Source of the DNA: Candidatus Oscillochloris fontis
Lineage (GTDB): Bacteria > Chloroflexota > Chloroflexia > Chloroflexales > Chloroflexaceae
Assembly: GCF_004138135.1 (NCBI RefSeq)
Contig: NZ_RYFD01000031.1
Coordinates: 1-51,083 of the forward strand
Reading direction: 5' to 3'
DNA: 51,083 nt
A program made the translations under genes and the position numbers. Positions 9,546-18,844 of this stretch are shown here, piece by piece (position 1 is the first letter of the stretch; every line of letters starts with the position of its first letter). Under the pieces are notes generated by a model. That model had not been told where the DNA came from. It did not search any database and saw only the letters and a list, made by a program, of their open reading frames with translations.

Positions 9546-10130
9546 ATGACCCGCATCGCTATGCTTGACTATCATCAACTCCGGGCGAAGCTCGGCCACA
9601 TCGTCTATGAAGAGACCTACGCCTTTCAACCTCGGTTTCTTCTGCTTGCCCTGATCCTGCGCTTCATTCCGCGCTACAGTGGGATGCGTTTGCGTACCCG
9701 TCTCCTCCGCGCTTTTGGGATTCAGATTGGCCATGGGACAATCATCCTCGGAACACCCCATATGCATGGGACGGGCAAGATTCACCAACGCTTACGCATC
9801 GGTGGACATGTCACACTCAATACAGATTGTTTTTTCGACCTCAATGCACCAATCACAATTGGGAACCATGTCGCCATCGGTCATGAGGTCATGTTTCTCA
9901 CGAGCTCCCACCAGATCGAATTCCCACATCATCGCGCCGGAAACGTCACGACTGCGGGCGTCACGATTGAAGATGGAGCTTGGATCGGCTCTCGCTGTAT
10001 CATCCTCCCCGGTATCACGATTGGAACGGGAAGTGTGGTTGCAGCCGGGGCGGTGGTGACAAAGGATGTCCCCCCCAACACCCTGATGGGTGGAGTACCA
10101 GCCAAACGCATCCGCGAACTTGATGTCTGA
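9546..10130 (+). CDS. Hexapeptide-repeat O-acyltransferase
   Basis: 194 residues. The last two-thirds is a left-handed beta-helix (GHGTIILGTPHMHG, ITIGNHVAIGHEVMFLT, GAWIGSRCIILPGITIGTG) ending VVAAGAVVTKDVPPNTLMGG, the hallmark of maltose/colanic-acid-type O-acetyltransferases. It likely O-acylates polysaccharide sugars using acetyl-CoA. The N-terminus (about 50 residues) is basic and helical. AGAGG lies 5 nt upstream of the ATG. It is divergent from the Wzz operon and monocistronic, since a structured repeat and a convergent gene follow. Confidence 0.87.
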   Translation: MTRIAMLDYHQLRAKLGHIVYEETYAFQPRFLLLALILRFIPRYSGMRLRTRLLRAFGIQIGHGTIILGTPHMHGTGKIHQRLRIGGHVTLNTDCFFDLNAPITIGNHVAIGHEVMFLTSSHQIEFPHHRAGNVTTAGVTIEDGAWIGSRCIILPGITIGTGSVVAAGAVVTKDVPPNTLMGGVPAKRIRELDV

Positions 10131-10138
10131 GCAGCTTC

Positions 10139-10291
10139 CAGGGCATGCACAGAGTCACCTCCGGTGGGGGTTCGGGGGCGGCTTTGCCGCCCCCGAAGAT
10201 CTTTTTTGTTATTTTTTGGCGGCTTCGCCGCCAAAAAATAACAAAAACTGGGACGTGGGGCTTCAGCCCCAAAGACTTTGCCCATGCCCTG
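10139..10291. repeat. Structured dispersed repeat, copy A
   Basis: A 153-bp element with a second copy at 20314-20465. Outer arms (CAGGGCATG near 10139 and CATGCCCTG near 10283) enclose three hairpins: 10171-10197 (12-bp stem TTCGGGGGCGGC), 10203-10247 (perfect 21-bp stem, loop TTC) and GGGGCTTCAGCCCC near 10257-10270. It lies between convergent genes. Two base pairs in the 21-bp stem differ from copy B with compensating changes on both arms, evidence that the fold is maintained. Confidence 0.85.
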
Positions 10292-10295
10292 CTTG

Positions 10296-10328
10296 AGCTT
10301 CAGGGAAGCTTCAAACTTCCCTGAAGCT
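10296..10328 (-). terminator. Hairpin overlapping the end of the glycosidase gene
   Basis: Perfect 13-bp inverted repeat, arms 10296-10308 (AGCTTCAGGGAAG) and 10316-10328, loop 7 nt. The right arm overlaps the stop codon of the minus-strand gene at 10327. There is no long U-tract, so it is a weak or Rho-independent-like terminator at best. Confidence 0.5.
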
Positions 10329-12039
10329 AGGACTCCAGCCGGATCAGGCTGATCGAGAAGGGCGGAGCGGTGTAATCCAACGAACCCTCAACTTGGCCCA
10401 GATCCTCGGCTGGTGCATCGGCAAGATCAAATGCCGGATTGGGGTTCTGATTAAACGTTCCTGCGGTCGCTTCCAGCGTATCCGCCATGAAGAGATCAAC
10501 GCTGGCCTGCCACGTGCCACTCGCTCCCAGCCACTCAAACCGCACCTCCTGCGGGGTCGCGGTCTTGTTGATCGCAAGCAGACTCAGGCTCCCATCTTCG
10601 GCCCGCCCCGCATAGAAACTCAGGGTTGTGTCAGCCGCAAACGGCGACTCAACCGGAAGCAGTTGGGTTCCAAAGCGCGTCCAGAGCAGCAAGGCATAAT
10701 ACTGGGGGGCGCGGATTCCAGTATCCATGTCAATCATGCCATAATCGGTACCGTTATTGGCCCGCCCATTAGCCAGATCCCACTGGTTGGCCATGGCCAC
10801 CCCATGTGTCGCTAACTGGCCAAGCGTATCGGCCATGAAGAGCGCATTCACCGCCCGCGTCATCAACTGGTCATTATCCAGATCTTGGAAGGCGACCAGG
10901 TTATACTCGGTAACGGCAATCGGGATCCGTCGCCCCAAAGTGGTATCGAACGCCGCATTGGTCTGCGCAATCATCTCGGCCCACGTCTCTTGCGGGCGCG
11001 TCAGAGCAGCCTCGGCACTAGGGGGTTGCTCCGAGTAGGCGTAGTGGTGGATGACATAGAAATCAAGGTTCTCGCCCCCCTCACGCATGATCTCGTTGCC
11101 CCAATCCGACCACGAGTCGGGTTCTTCGACCCCCACCGCACCAACGAGGATGCTTGGATCAACCTCGCGCATGGCGTCACGGAAATCGAGATAACCTTCG
11201 TGAATTTCTGATCCGGCGATCTTGCCGAGCATATACTCGGTTCCATCACAGGTCCAGACATCCTCCCAGCCCCACTCGGAACAATCGCTCCCGCCCGTAT
11301 CGGGCTTACCACCATAGACCTCATTGCCCACTTCCCAGAGCTTGATGCCGAGAGGTTCGGGATTGCCATTGTCAGCGCGGAGCTGCGCCCAATGGCCCAC
11401 GGTCTTCCAATCATAGCCGCGCACATCCACCCCAATCGGGGTCGTATCACCAACTGAACCATTGAAGAAGGCGACCAGCGCTGCGGCCTCTTTGGATGTC
11501 CCGTTGATCGAAACCGTCCACATGGCCTCTTGCCCCGTCGCCCGCACAAAGTTGAGGAAATCGGTGGGGCGGGCAGCCCAAGGCCAGTAACAGCCATCTT
11601 CGGTATTACTCTGTGCATCGCCCGTCTCGCAGGCCAACCACGAGTAGGCGTTGCTCCAACTCCCCCCAGGAATGCGCAGGATGTTCGTTCCCAATGCCTG
11701 AGTCATCGCGATCACATCATCGCGCCCCAGATTGCTCGGACCAATCCATGCCGGAGCGTTCGTACCAAAAAGGCGCGGATCAATCGGCTGACCAGGGGCA
11801 GTGGTGTCAATCCGAATAAGTGGCCGCCCATCCAGTGCGGCCGTGGTTGGGGTAAGCGGAAGTTCGGTTGAATCAAGCACTTCGGTTGGAGAAACCAAGG
11901 TTGTGGCGGCCGTAGTGGGTGACGCGGTGGTGCCAGGTGAAGATGCCTGTGTCGGTGGTATTGCTGGTGGTGTAGGGGTACAGGCAGCCAAAACCACCAA
12001 GCCCCAAATAAGGAGGATGGCGCGCAGAGATCGCATCAT
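10327..12039 (-). CDS. Secreted lipoprotein glycoside hydrolase (clan GH-A, arabinofuranosidase-like)
   Basis: 570 residues. The signal peptide ends in the lipobox VVLAAC (Cys about 20), followed by a Pro/Thr/Ser-rich linker to about residue 70. The catalytic (beta/alpha)8 barrel shows LRIPGGSWSNAY at 121-132, WEVGNEVYGG with the acid/base Glu at about 240, and IAVTEYN with the nucleophile Glu at about 378, matching the GH-A retaining pattern seen in GH51-type enzymes. A beta-sandwich follows to the C-terminus. Likely trims or remodels the cell's own or environmental polysaccharide outside the membrane. Two ATGs are adjacent. The second (12036) is better spaced from GGAG. Substrate specificity is not determinable. 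Confidence 0.85.
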   Translation of the reverse strand: MMRSLRAILLIWGLVVLAACTPTPPAIPPTQASSPGTTASPTTAATTLVSPTEVLDSTELPLTPTTAALDGRPLIRIDTTAPGQPIDPRLFGTNAPAWIGPSNLGRDDVIAMTQALGTNILRIPGGSWSNAYSWLACETGDAQSNTEDGCYWPWAARPTDFLNFVRATGQEAMWTVSINGTSKEAAALVAFFNGSVGDTTPIGVDVRGYDWKTVGHWAQLRADNGNPEPLGIKLWEVGNEVYGGKPDTGGSDCSEWGWEDVWTCDGTEYMLGKIAGSEIHEGYLDFRDAMREVDPSILVGAVGVEEPDSWSDWGNEIMREGGENLDFYVIHHYAYSEQPPSAEAALTRPQETWAEMIAQTNAAFDTTLGRRIPIAVTEYNLVAFQDLDNDQLMTRAVNALFMADTLGQLATHGVAMANQWDLANGRANNGTDYGMIDMDTGIRAPQYYALLLWTRFGTQLLPVESPFAADTTLSFYAGRAEDGSLSLLAINKTATPQEVRFEWLGASGTWQASVDLFMADTLEATAGTFNQNPNPAFDLADAPAEDLGQVEGSLDYTAPPFSISLIRLES

Positions 12040-12079
12040 GATGCTCCAATCTTGGGGCTAGGCTGCCTGTAGGTGCAGC

Positions 12080-13090
12080 CTAGCGCCCGCCGTATTGCTT
12101 CTGATAGTACTCCAAGTACTCACCGGACTTAATCGGACGCCACCAAGCTTCGTTCTCGACATACCAGCGCACCGTGCGCTCCAACGCTTGATCAAAGGTA
12201 TGACTTGAACGCCAACCCAAAGCACGCAGCTTGGAGCAATCGAGCGCATAACGACGATCATGCCCGGCGCGATCCGTCACATGCTGGATCAGGCTGTGGG
12301 GCTTGCCCAGAATATCCAGAATCTTGTGGGCCATCTCGATATTGGGCGTCTCAACCTCGGTGCCAACGTTATAGATCTCGCCCAATTCGCCCTTGTGCAA
12401 CACCAGATCGATCCCTTCACAGTGATCCAGCACAAACTGGTAATCACGCACCTGACGGCCATCACCATAGATCGGCAAGGGCAGATTATCGAGCGCGTTG
12501 GTCGTGAAGAGCGGTACCACCTTTTCCGGGTAGTGGAAGGGGCCGATATTGTTCGATCCACGGGTGGTGGTGACGCGCAAACCATAGGTGATAAAGTAAG
12601 CATAGACCAGATGCTCGGCCCCCGCCTTGCTGGCCGAGTAGGGGCTGCGCGCCTCTAGCGGATCACCCTCACGGGAACGGTTCGGCTCTGGGATGGTGCC
12701 ATAGACCTCATCGGTACTGATCTGATGGAAGCGCTCCAGTTTGCGCTCACGGGCCACCTCAAGCAACGCCCAGGTTCCATTCACATTCGTGCGTACCACC
12801 GCATCAGGAGCCAGAATCGAACGATCAACATGGGTCTCAGCCGCAAAGTTAATGATCGTATCAATCTGATAGGTATCAACGGCGGCCCGTACCGCCTCAA
12901 GATCACAAATATCCCCGCGCACAAACGCAAATTGAGAATTCCCCTGGGCCTGCGCCAGATTCTCCATGCGGCCCGCATAGGTCAAGGCATCATAAACCAC
13001 AATCCGGTACGATGGGTACTTCTCCAACATATACTGGACGAAGTTGGAGCCAATAAATCCCGCCCCTCCGGTGACAAGCAGATTCTGCAT
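12080..13090 (-). CDS. rmlB: dTDP-glucose 4,6-dehydratase
   Basis: Extended short-chain dehydrogenase of 336 residues that converts dTDP-glucose to dTDP-4-keto-6-deoxyglucose in the rhamnose and other deoxysugar pathways. NAD-binding VTGGAGFIGSNF is at 6-17, catalytic STDEVYG (Thr126-Asp127-Glu128) and YSASK (Tyr151, Lys155) are present, and the protein is full length. The C-terminal DRAGHDRRYALD and GWRSSHTFDQALERTVRWY segments are typical RmlB. It is divergent from the UXS-like gene. The matching 3,5-epimerase is at 15447, while rmlA and rmlD are not in the window. Confidence 0.95.
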   Translation of the reverse strand: MQNLLVTGGAGFIGSNFVQYMLEKYPSYRIVVYDALTYAGRMENLAQAQGNSQFAFVRGDICDLEAVRAAVDTYQIDTIINFAAETHVDRSILAPDAVVRTNVNGTWALLEVARERKLERFHQISTDEVYGTIPEPNRSREGDPLEARSPYSASKAGAEHLVYAYFITYGLRVTTTRGSNNIGPFHYPEKVVPLFTTNALDNLPLPIYGDGRQVRDYQFVLDHCEGIDLVLHKGELGEIYNVGTEVETPNIEMAHKILDILGKPHSLIQHVTDRAGHDRRYALDCSKLRALGWRSSHTFDQALERTVRWYVENEAWWRPIKSGEYLEYYQKQYGGR

Positions 13091-13259
13091 TCCTCAATCC
13101 TCACCCAAACAGGTATATCATTCAGCAGAGGGATTGTACCATGCACATCTTGGAGTCTCGTGAGTACAGCATGCCGCAATAAACATACAAGGTGTACAAT
13201 ACGTGCGATAACGAAGCCTCCCGATTCCGCATCCGGCATCGGGAAGAGGAGAACCTCAT

Positions 13260-14213
13260 ATGCGCGTTCTGATTACAGGCGGAGCTGGTTTTTTAGGTTC
13301 CCATTTGTGCGACCGGTTCCTCACCGAGGGCCATACGGTGATCGCCATGGATAATCTAATCACCGGTACCACCGATAACATTGCCCATCTGGCCGGCCAT
13401 GAGCGCTTTACCTTCATCAAGCACGATGTAACCAATTACATCTATGTTGAGGGTGCCCTTGATGCGATCCTCCATTTTGCCTCGCCCGCCTCACCAATTG
13501 ACTACCTGGAACTGCCGATCCAGACCCTAAAAGTCGGAGCACTAGGTACCCACAAAGCACTAGGCTTAGCCAAGGAGAAGGGGGCGCGTTTCCTGCTCGC
13601 CTCGACCTCGGAGGTGTATGGCGACCCCCAAGTTCATCCCCAACCTGAGAGCTACTATGGCCACGTCAATCCCGTTGGACCACGCGGGGTGTATGATGAA
13701 GCCAAGCGCTTTGCGGAAGCGATCACCATGGCCTACCACACCTATCATCATGTCGAAACCCGCATTGTGCGCATCTTCAACACCTATGGCCCACGCATGC
13801 GGCTCCGCGATGGGCGGGTCGTCCCCAACTTCATCGCCCAAGCCCTGCGCGGGGAACCGCTGACCCTCTATGGTGATGGGATGCAGACTCGTTCGTTCCA
13901 GTATGTGAGCGATCTGGTCGAGGGAATCTACCGCCTACTACAATCGGATGAGGTTGAGCCAGTGAATATCGGCAATCCGGGTGAGTTCACGATTAAGGAA
14001 TTTGCCGAATTGGTGAATGAGTTGGTGGACAACCCGGCGGGAACGGTGACCCGTGATCTGCGCACCAAAGACGATCCCCAGGTGCGCCAGCCCGACATCA
14101 CCAAGGCGCGTACCATTCTGGGTTGGCAGCCAACCATCAGTCTACGCGAAGGCTTGGAGCGCACCATCCCTTGGTTCCGCAGCGAATTGCAACGCCTGGG
14201 TGAAATCGCCTAG
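13260..14213 (+). CDS. UDP-glucuronate decarboxylase-like NAD-dependent epimerase/dehydratase
   Basis: 317 residues, extended SDR. The nucleotide motif [14 protein letters not shown] and the downstream [22 protein letters not shown] region match the UXS group, which converts UDP-glucuronate to UDP-xylose. The catalytic STSEVYG is at 116-121 and YDEAK (Tyr145, Lys149) follows. [11 protein letters not shown]-like [20 protein letters not shown] is also typical. It starts at [10 protein letters not shown] with GAGGAG a few bases upstream, and heads an operon with lhgO (19 nt gap) and rmlC. Related NDP-sugar epimerases cannot be excluded, but the SPASP motif favours UXS. Confidence 0.88.
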   Translation: MRVLITGGAGFLGSHLCDRFLTEGHTVIAMDNLITGTTDNIAHLAGHERFTFIKHDVTNYIYVEGALDAILHFASPASPIDYLELPIQTLKVGALGTHKALGLAKEKGARFLLASTSEVYGDPQVHPQPESYYGHVNPVGPRGVYDEAKRFAEAITMAYHTYHHVETRIVRIFNTYGPRMRLRDGRVVPNFIAQALRGEPLTLYGDGMQTRSFQYVSDLVEGIYRLLQSDEVEPVNIGNPGEFTIKEFAELVNELVDNPAGTVTRDLRTKDDPQVRQPDITKARTILGWQPTISLREGLERTIPWFRSELQRLGEIA

Positions 14214-14232
14214 CAAGCAAGGGTAGCAGACG

Positions 14233-15426
14233 ATGATCTACGACTACCTGATCGTTGGGGGGGGCATTGTTGGCCTCTCCACCGCCATGGCCCTTGGCCA
14301 GCACCATCCACGCGCTCGGATCGCGATCTGTGAGAAGGAGGCGCACTGGGCCGCGCATCAGACGGGGAATAATAGTGGCGTGATCCATGCCGGGGTCTAC
14401 TACAAACCAGGCAGCCTCAAGGCCCAGTTTGCCCATGCAGGGCAACAATCCATGGTCGCCTTCTGCCAAAAACATGACATTCCCTATGAGGTATGTGGCA
14501 AACTGATCGTTGCCACGACCAAGCAAGAGTTGGATCGCCTAGAGAACCTCTACCAACGCGCCCAAGCCAATGGACTAGACGCGCAAAAGGTTGGCCCAGA
14601 GGAGATCAAAGCCCGCGAACCACATGTCCGTGCCATCGCGGGGATCTACATCCCCAGTACCGGGATCGTCAACTACACCCAGGTGAGCGAAGTCTTTGCG
14701 CAGATCATCCAACGTCAAGGCGGCGATTTACATCTGAAGACCACGGTGCGCGGGATCAAGGAACGCGGCAACATCATCAGCGTGAAGACCAGCCAAGGCA
14801 CCCTCCATACGCGCTACCTGATCAACTGCGCCGGGTTGCAGAGCGACCGCGTCGCTGCCATGGCCGGTGTACGCACGAATATGAAGATCGTGCCCTTCCG
14901 GGGCGAGTACTACGAGTTGGTGCCAGAAAAGCGCCACCTGGTCAAGGGGCTAATCTACCCCGTCCCCAACCCCAACTTCCCATTCCTGGGCGTCCACTTC
15001 ACCCGCATGATTGATGGCACCGTACATGCCGGTCCGAACGCAGTCTTAGCACTCAAACGCGAGGGCTACCACAAGCAAGACATCAACCTGGGGGATATGG
15101 CCGAAGTGTTCACCTACCCCGCCTTCTGGAAACTAGCCAGCCGCTACCTCGGTGAGGGCAGTAAAGAGATGCTGCGCTCAGCCAGCAAGGCACTCTTTGT
15201 CCAGAGCATGCGACGCATGATCCCAGAGATCCGCGCCAAGGATGTCGTCCCGACCCATGCTGGAGTGCGCGCCCAGGCACTCATGCGCGACGGTACGCTC
15301 ATGGATGACTTTGTGATCATTCCCCATGGCCGAGCGATCCATGTCTGCAACGCCCCCTCGCCAGCAGCAACCGCCTCAATTGAGATCGGAAACGCGATTG
15401 TCGCCCGCATTCCGAGTCCATCCTGA
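14233..15426 (+). CDS. lhgO: L-2-hydroxyglutarate oxidase-family FAD enzyme
   Basis: 397 residues of the D-amino-acid-oxidase-like (DAO) fold. The FAD dinucleotide motif DYLIVGGGIVGLSTA is at 4-18, the NNSGVIHAGVYY motif that marks LhgO/L2HGDH is near residue 53, and the C-terminus has GVRAQAL followed by VCNAPSPAATASIEIG. The family oxidises L-2-hydroxyglutarate to 2-oxoglutarate, passing electrons to the membrane quinone pool. It sits oddly between nucleotide-sugar genes and appears co-transcribed with them (19-20 nt gaps on both sides), so a role on a sugar acid is possible but unproven. Confidence 0.9.
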   Translation: MIYDYLIVGGGIVGLSTAMALGQHHPRARIAICEKEAHWAAHQTGNNSGVIHAGVYYKPGSLKAQFAHAGQQSMVAFCQKHDIPYEVCGKLIVATTKQELDRLENLYQRAQANGLDAQKVGPEEIKAREPHVRAIAGIYIPSTGIVNYTQVSEVFAQIIQRQGGDLHLKTTVRGIKERGNIISVKTSQGTLHTRYLINCAGLQSDRVAAMAGVRTNMKIVPFRGEYYELVPEKRHLVKGLIYPVPNPNFPFLGVHFTRMIDGTVHAGPNAVLALKREGYHKQDINLGDMAEVFTYPAFWKLASRYLGEGSKEMLRSASKALFVQSMRRMIPEIRAKDVVPTHAGVRAQALMRDGTLMDDFVIIPHGRAIHVCNAPSPAATASIEIGNAIVARIPSPS

Positions 15427-15446
15427 TCTAGACCTAGAGGATCGTT

Positions 15447-15977
15447 ATGTACTTCACGCCCACCGAATTGAACGGTGCCTATATCATTGACCTCCAGCGC
15501 TTTGAGGATAACCGGGGCTTCTTCGCCTGCACCTGGGAGGCGAATGAATTTGCCACCCAAGGACTGAGTAGCACGGTGGTGCAAGCCAACCTCTCCTACA
15601 ACCGCACCAAAGGCACGCTGCGCGGCATGCACTTCCAACACCCACCCTATGCCGAAGTCAAGATCATTCGCTGTGTACGCGGATCGATTGTAGATGTTAT
15701 CATTGACCTGCGTCCCGATTCAGAATCGTATAAACGCTGGATCAGTGTCGAGTTGAGTGCCGAAAATCGGCGTGCGCTCTATATCCCCGAAGGCTTCGGC
15801 CATGGCTTCCAGACACTTGAGGATGATACCGAGGTCATGTATCAAGTCTCACAGTTCTACACCCCCAGTGCGGCAGATGGGGTACGCTATGATGACCCGG
15901 CCTTTGGAATCACGTGGCCACTTCCGGTAAGTGAGATCAGCCCCAAAGATGCGGCTTGGCCTGCCTTTCAGGAGTAG
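15447..15977 (+). CDS. rmlC: dTDP-4-dehydrorhamnose 3,5-epimerase family protein
   Basis: 176 residues, cupin fold. RGMHFQHPPYAEVKIIRC with the catalytic His, IIDLRPDS, IPEGFGHGFQTLED and the later VMYQVSQFYTPSA Tyr region follow the RmlC pattern. It acts on dTDP-4-keto-6-deoxyglucose made by the RmlB at 12080. Family members include related epimerases for other deoxysugars, so exact specificity is inferred. AGAGG precedes the ATG by 6 nt. Last gene of the UXS-lhgO-rmlC operon. A hairpin follows at 16024. Confidence 0.85.
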   Translation: MYFTPTELNGAYIIDLQRFEDNRGFFACTWEANEFATQGLSSTVVQANLSYNRTKGTLRGMHFQHPPYAEVKIIRCVRGSIVDVIIDLRPDSESYKRWISVELSAENRRALYIPEGFGHGFQTLEDDTEVMYQVSQFYTPSAADGVRYDDPAFGITWPLPVSEISPKDAAWPAFQE

Positions 15978-16023
15978 CATGTGCAAGGGAAGATTCATCC
16001 CGCGTTGATGTACAACACCCATG

Positions 16024-16071
16024 GTGCTGCTCATCAAATTATCATCCTGACCATATAGGATAGAGCAGCAC
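16024..16071 (+). terminator. Interrupted hairpin after rmlC
   Basis: Outer 9-bp arms GTGCTGCTC (16024-16032) and GAGCAGCAC (16063-16071) enclose an inner ATCCT/AGGAT stem. It lies between rmlC and the next gene and is followed by an A-rich stretch, not T, so termination is uncertain. A second 8-bp hairpin GTGGGGGA/TCCCCCAC at 16105-16123 lies just before the next ribosome-binding site. Confidence 0.45.
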
Positions 16072-16145
16072 AAACGCAATAGGGCACGCGGGTGCCAAAT
16101 CCATGTGGGGGATCTTCCCCCACAACGGAGGAAAGGACGTACACC

Positions 16146-17732
16146 ATGCAGCATCGTATGATCTTGAGTGTGTGCCTTGCAGGAGTACTCCTCACCGGTT
16201 GTTCCAATTCAACACCGGTACCTGCTGCAACCCCGGCGCAAGCCACTGCCGCTCCTACAGTTGGGATAGTCGAACCAACCACAGAACCGAGCCCAACCCC
16301 CATTCCTCGCCCCTCCTATACAGTGCAGCGCGGAACGATTGAGGATGTCCTACGCTTTAATGGCCTGGTCTCTGCGGTGCAATACCCCATGTCATTCACC
16401 CAAGATGGGATTATCGAGAAGATCTTTGTCCGACCAGGCCAGATGATCAACCAAGGCGATCTTGTGGCACAGTTGAATATTGAAGATCTCCAGACTCAAT
16501 TGACGGAGGCCAAACTCAACTTGGCCCAGGCACAACGCACCATTACCCAGGCCGCGCAGGCGGGGCAGTTGGAGGTCAGACAGGCTGAATTACTGGTCGA
16601 AGCGGCCCAACAAGACCTAGCCCAAGCCAAACAACCACCTTCAGCCTTGGTTGTCGCCCAGGCCCAGACCGCCGTGCGCGAAGCGCAATCCAACCTCGAT
16701 ACAACCAAGAATAACTACTCGCAACTCAAGAATCAGGCCCAAGCCGATCTGGCTCGCACTGTGGCAGCACTACAAGCTATTCAGGAGCAATATGGAACGG
16801 CGGTAACCCAATTGCAGAATGCAAAGGGCGAGCAAGCCAAAGAACTACAGACCAAGGTTGATGACCTGAAACGCCAAATGGCTGAGGCCGAGGCAGCGGT
16901 AGCAAGCGCCGTCATTAACTATGACACCGCCCGCAATAATGAGGTCGCAGCAGTTAGTGACGCCGAGGCCAAACTGGATCTGGCGCGGGCGCAACTGAAT
17001 GACATCCTCAAAGGTCCCGATCAGTTTGTGATCGCCGAGAAGGAGCGTGCGGTACGCAGTGCTGAAATTGCACTAGCCCAAGCACGCCAGCGCGTGCAGG
17101 TTGATCCTACGCTGACGACTACGGTGGAGAGTTTGCGTAACCAGATGCGCAACATTGAGGAGCAGATCCAGGCGCGTCAGCTCGTCGCACCGATTAGTGG
17201 TGAGATTGTCGAGATTAATGTCAGTATTGGCGAACCGGTGCAAGTTGGTATGCCAATCATCACCATCTTCGATGAGAGTCGCCTAGAGATCATGGCCGAA
17301 ACGAGCGACATGCTCACCGATGGGCGCACGAGTCTGCCCCAGTTCAACCCGCGCCAAACGATCACCATCACGTTTGACCGCTACCCCGGCAAGAGCTTTG
17401 AGGGAGCGATCAGTTTGGCTCCGGTGGCCTCGATTGAACTTGAAGGCGAGGTGACTGAAGGAACCTACCACTTTGTCTTCGATACCCAGGGACTGAGTTT
17501 TGCCTCCGGCGATATGGCAGAGATCAGTATTCTGCTCAGCCGCCGCACCAACGCGCTCTACCTGCCCCCAGAAGCAATCCGTATCTCGCGCAGTCGTAGT
17601 ACCGTGGTGGTGGATCGTGGAGGAACAGACGAGACGCTTGAGATCAAGACTGGCCTCGTCACCCTCGATAAGGTGGAGATTCTGAGCGGATTACGCGAGG
17701 GGGAGGTGGTGTTCGGGGAGGCCGAGGAGTAA
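16146..17732 (+). CDS. Membrane-fusion (HlyD/MacA-type) lipoprotein
   Basis: 528 residues. I start at MQHRMILSVC (16146) because GGAGGAAAGGA lies upstream and this gives a signal peptide with lipobox VLLTGC (Cys about 18). After a Pro/Thr linker comes the first half of a biotinyl-lipoyl-like domain (FVRPGQMINQGDLVAQLN), a long Ala/Gln-rich coiled coil (about residues 110-330), the second half (LVAPISGEIVEINVSIGEPV) and beta-barrel/membrane-proximal domains. Such adaptors pair with MacB-type ABC or RND exporters. No exporter gene follows. A recombinase is next, so the protein appears orphaned here. Confidence 0.86.
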   Translation: MQHRMILSVCLAGVLLTGCSNSTPVPAATPAQATAAPTVGIVEPTTEPSPTPIPRPSYTVQRGTIEDVLRFNGLVSAVQYPMSFTQDGIIEKIFVRPGQMINQGDLVAQLNIEDLQTQLTEAKLNLAQAQRTITQAAQAGQLEVRQAELLVEAAQQDLAQAKQPPSALVVAQAQTAVREAQSNLDTTKNNYSQLKNQAQADLARTVAALQAIQEQYGTAVTQLQNAKGEQAKELQTKVDDLKRQMAEAEAAVASAVINYDTARNNEVAAVSDAEAKLDLARAQLNDILKGPDQFVIAEKERAVRSAEIALAQARQRVQVDPTLTTTVESLRNQMRNIEEQIQARQLVAPISGEIVEINVSIGEPVQVGMPIITIFDESRLEIMAETSDMLTDGRTSLPQFNPRQTITITFDRYPGKSFEGAISLAPVASIELEGEVTEGTYHFVFDTQGLSFASGDMAEISILLSRRTNALYLPPEAIRISRSRSTVVVDRGGTDETLEIKTGLVTLDKVEILSGLREGEVVFGEAEE

Positions 17733-17788
17733 ACGCTCGTGACGTAACACAAAGTTATAATACCCAGTTATGAAGGAATAATGCGCTT

Positions 17789-18832
17789 ATGGGTGATCTT
17801 GTTCCATCCAATTCGTCGCTCCAACTGGCTCATGCGGCTGAGGTTGCAAATCAGATCGCGGCTCAAGGAACCTTCAATCAGTACCGTGCCAGACTCTCTA
17901 CACATACCCTGCGCGCCCAGGATGCCGACTTCGTGCGCTGGAGTCGCTACCTAGAGGCGATGGGGATGGAGAACAGCCATGTGGCCTGGAACGAAGATCC
18001 GCGCCACTGGAAGCATGTCTCATGGGGTCTGATCGAAGGCTTCCTGCAATGGCAGTCCAATGCTGGCTACAGTTTGGCAACCATCGCCCGCTCACTTGCC
18101 ACCATCCGCGCCTACTGTACCCATGCCACCCGTGCGGGGGTGATCGCACCTGAGGCAATGGCACTGATCCAAACCATCCATAGCCCGCATCCCGACTCGC
18201 GGGCGGGGCGCAATAAAGATGCCCAACGCCCAACGACCCGCCGTGGGGCGAAGAAGGCTAACCCCACCCGCATCAGCCGCGAGCAGGCACGACGCCTGCG
18301 CGACAATCACCCCGATACACCCGTCGGGCGGCGGGATGCGCTGCTCATGTGCCTCCTCCTCGATCATGGATTGCGCTCCTCCGAGGTCGCGGATCTCCAA
18401 GTCACCGATCTGGATCTGGCACAGGGAGTGTTACGCTTCTATCGGCGTAAAGTGCATATGACCCAAACCCACCGCCTCAGCCGTGCCACCTTGCGTGCGG
18501 CCCAACGCTATGTCGAAGCCGGAGATGCGCCCGCCAACGGGATCTTGTTGCGTACCATTGCCAAGCCATATAGCCAGAAGCTGGGTGGCCCAATCAACGC
18601 CGTTGCTATCGGCGGCCTAGTGCGCCGCCTAGGAGTCCGAATCGGGTTGTACCGCCTGAGTCCCCACGACTGCCGCCACTTCTGGGCGACACGAGCAGCA
18701 GCAGCGGGCACCGATCCGATTGCGCTCCAAGAAGCAGGCGGGTGGAATGACCTCACGATGCCCCGCATCTATATCGAGAGAGCAGCCATTGCGAATGCCC
18801 GTGTGCAGCTCGGTGCTGACTTGGATGAGTGA
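17789..18832 (+). CDS. Tyrosine recombinase / integrase
   Basis: 347 residues. An N-terminal core-binding SAM-like domain (about 25-125) is followed by a basic linker (RRGAKKANPTR) and the catalytic domain. Catalytic residues visible: Arg196 in DHGLRSSEVADL, Lys221, His293-x-x-Arg296 in SPHDCRHFWATRA, Trp319 in the second His/Trp position (EAGGWND), and the nucleophile Tyr328 in MPRIYIERA. It therefore appears intact. Such enzymes do site-specific integration or excision. It is solitary, with an AAGGA about 12 nt upstream and TATAAT at 17756-17761. It marks the left side of a region rich in accessory genes. Confidence 0.9.
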   Translation: MGDLVPSNSSLQLAHAAEVANQIAAQGTFNQYRARLSTHTLRAQDADFVRWSRYLEAMGMENSHVAWNEDPRHWKHVSWGLIEGFLQWQSNAGYSLATIARSLATIRAYCTHATRAGVIAPEAMALIQTIHSPHPDSRAGRNKDAQRPTTRRGAKKANPTRISREQARRLRDNHPDTPVGRRDALLMCLLLDHGLRSSEVADLQVTDLDLAQGVLRFYRRKVHMTQTHRLSRATLRAAQRYVEAGDAPANGILLRTIAKPYSQKLGGPINAVAIGGLVRRLGVRIGLYRLSPHDCRHFWATRAAAAGTDPIALQEAGGWNDLTMPRIYIERAAIANARVQLGADLDE

Positions 18833-18844
18833 TACGCATTCAGC

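Noticed and set aside
17733-17788. A full promoter before the recombinase
   Set aside because: TATAAT is present at 17756 but no matching -35 sequence was found at a proper distance.
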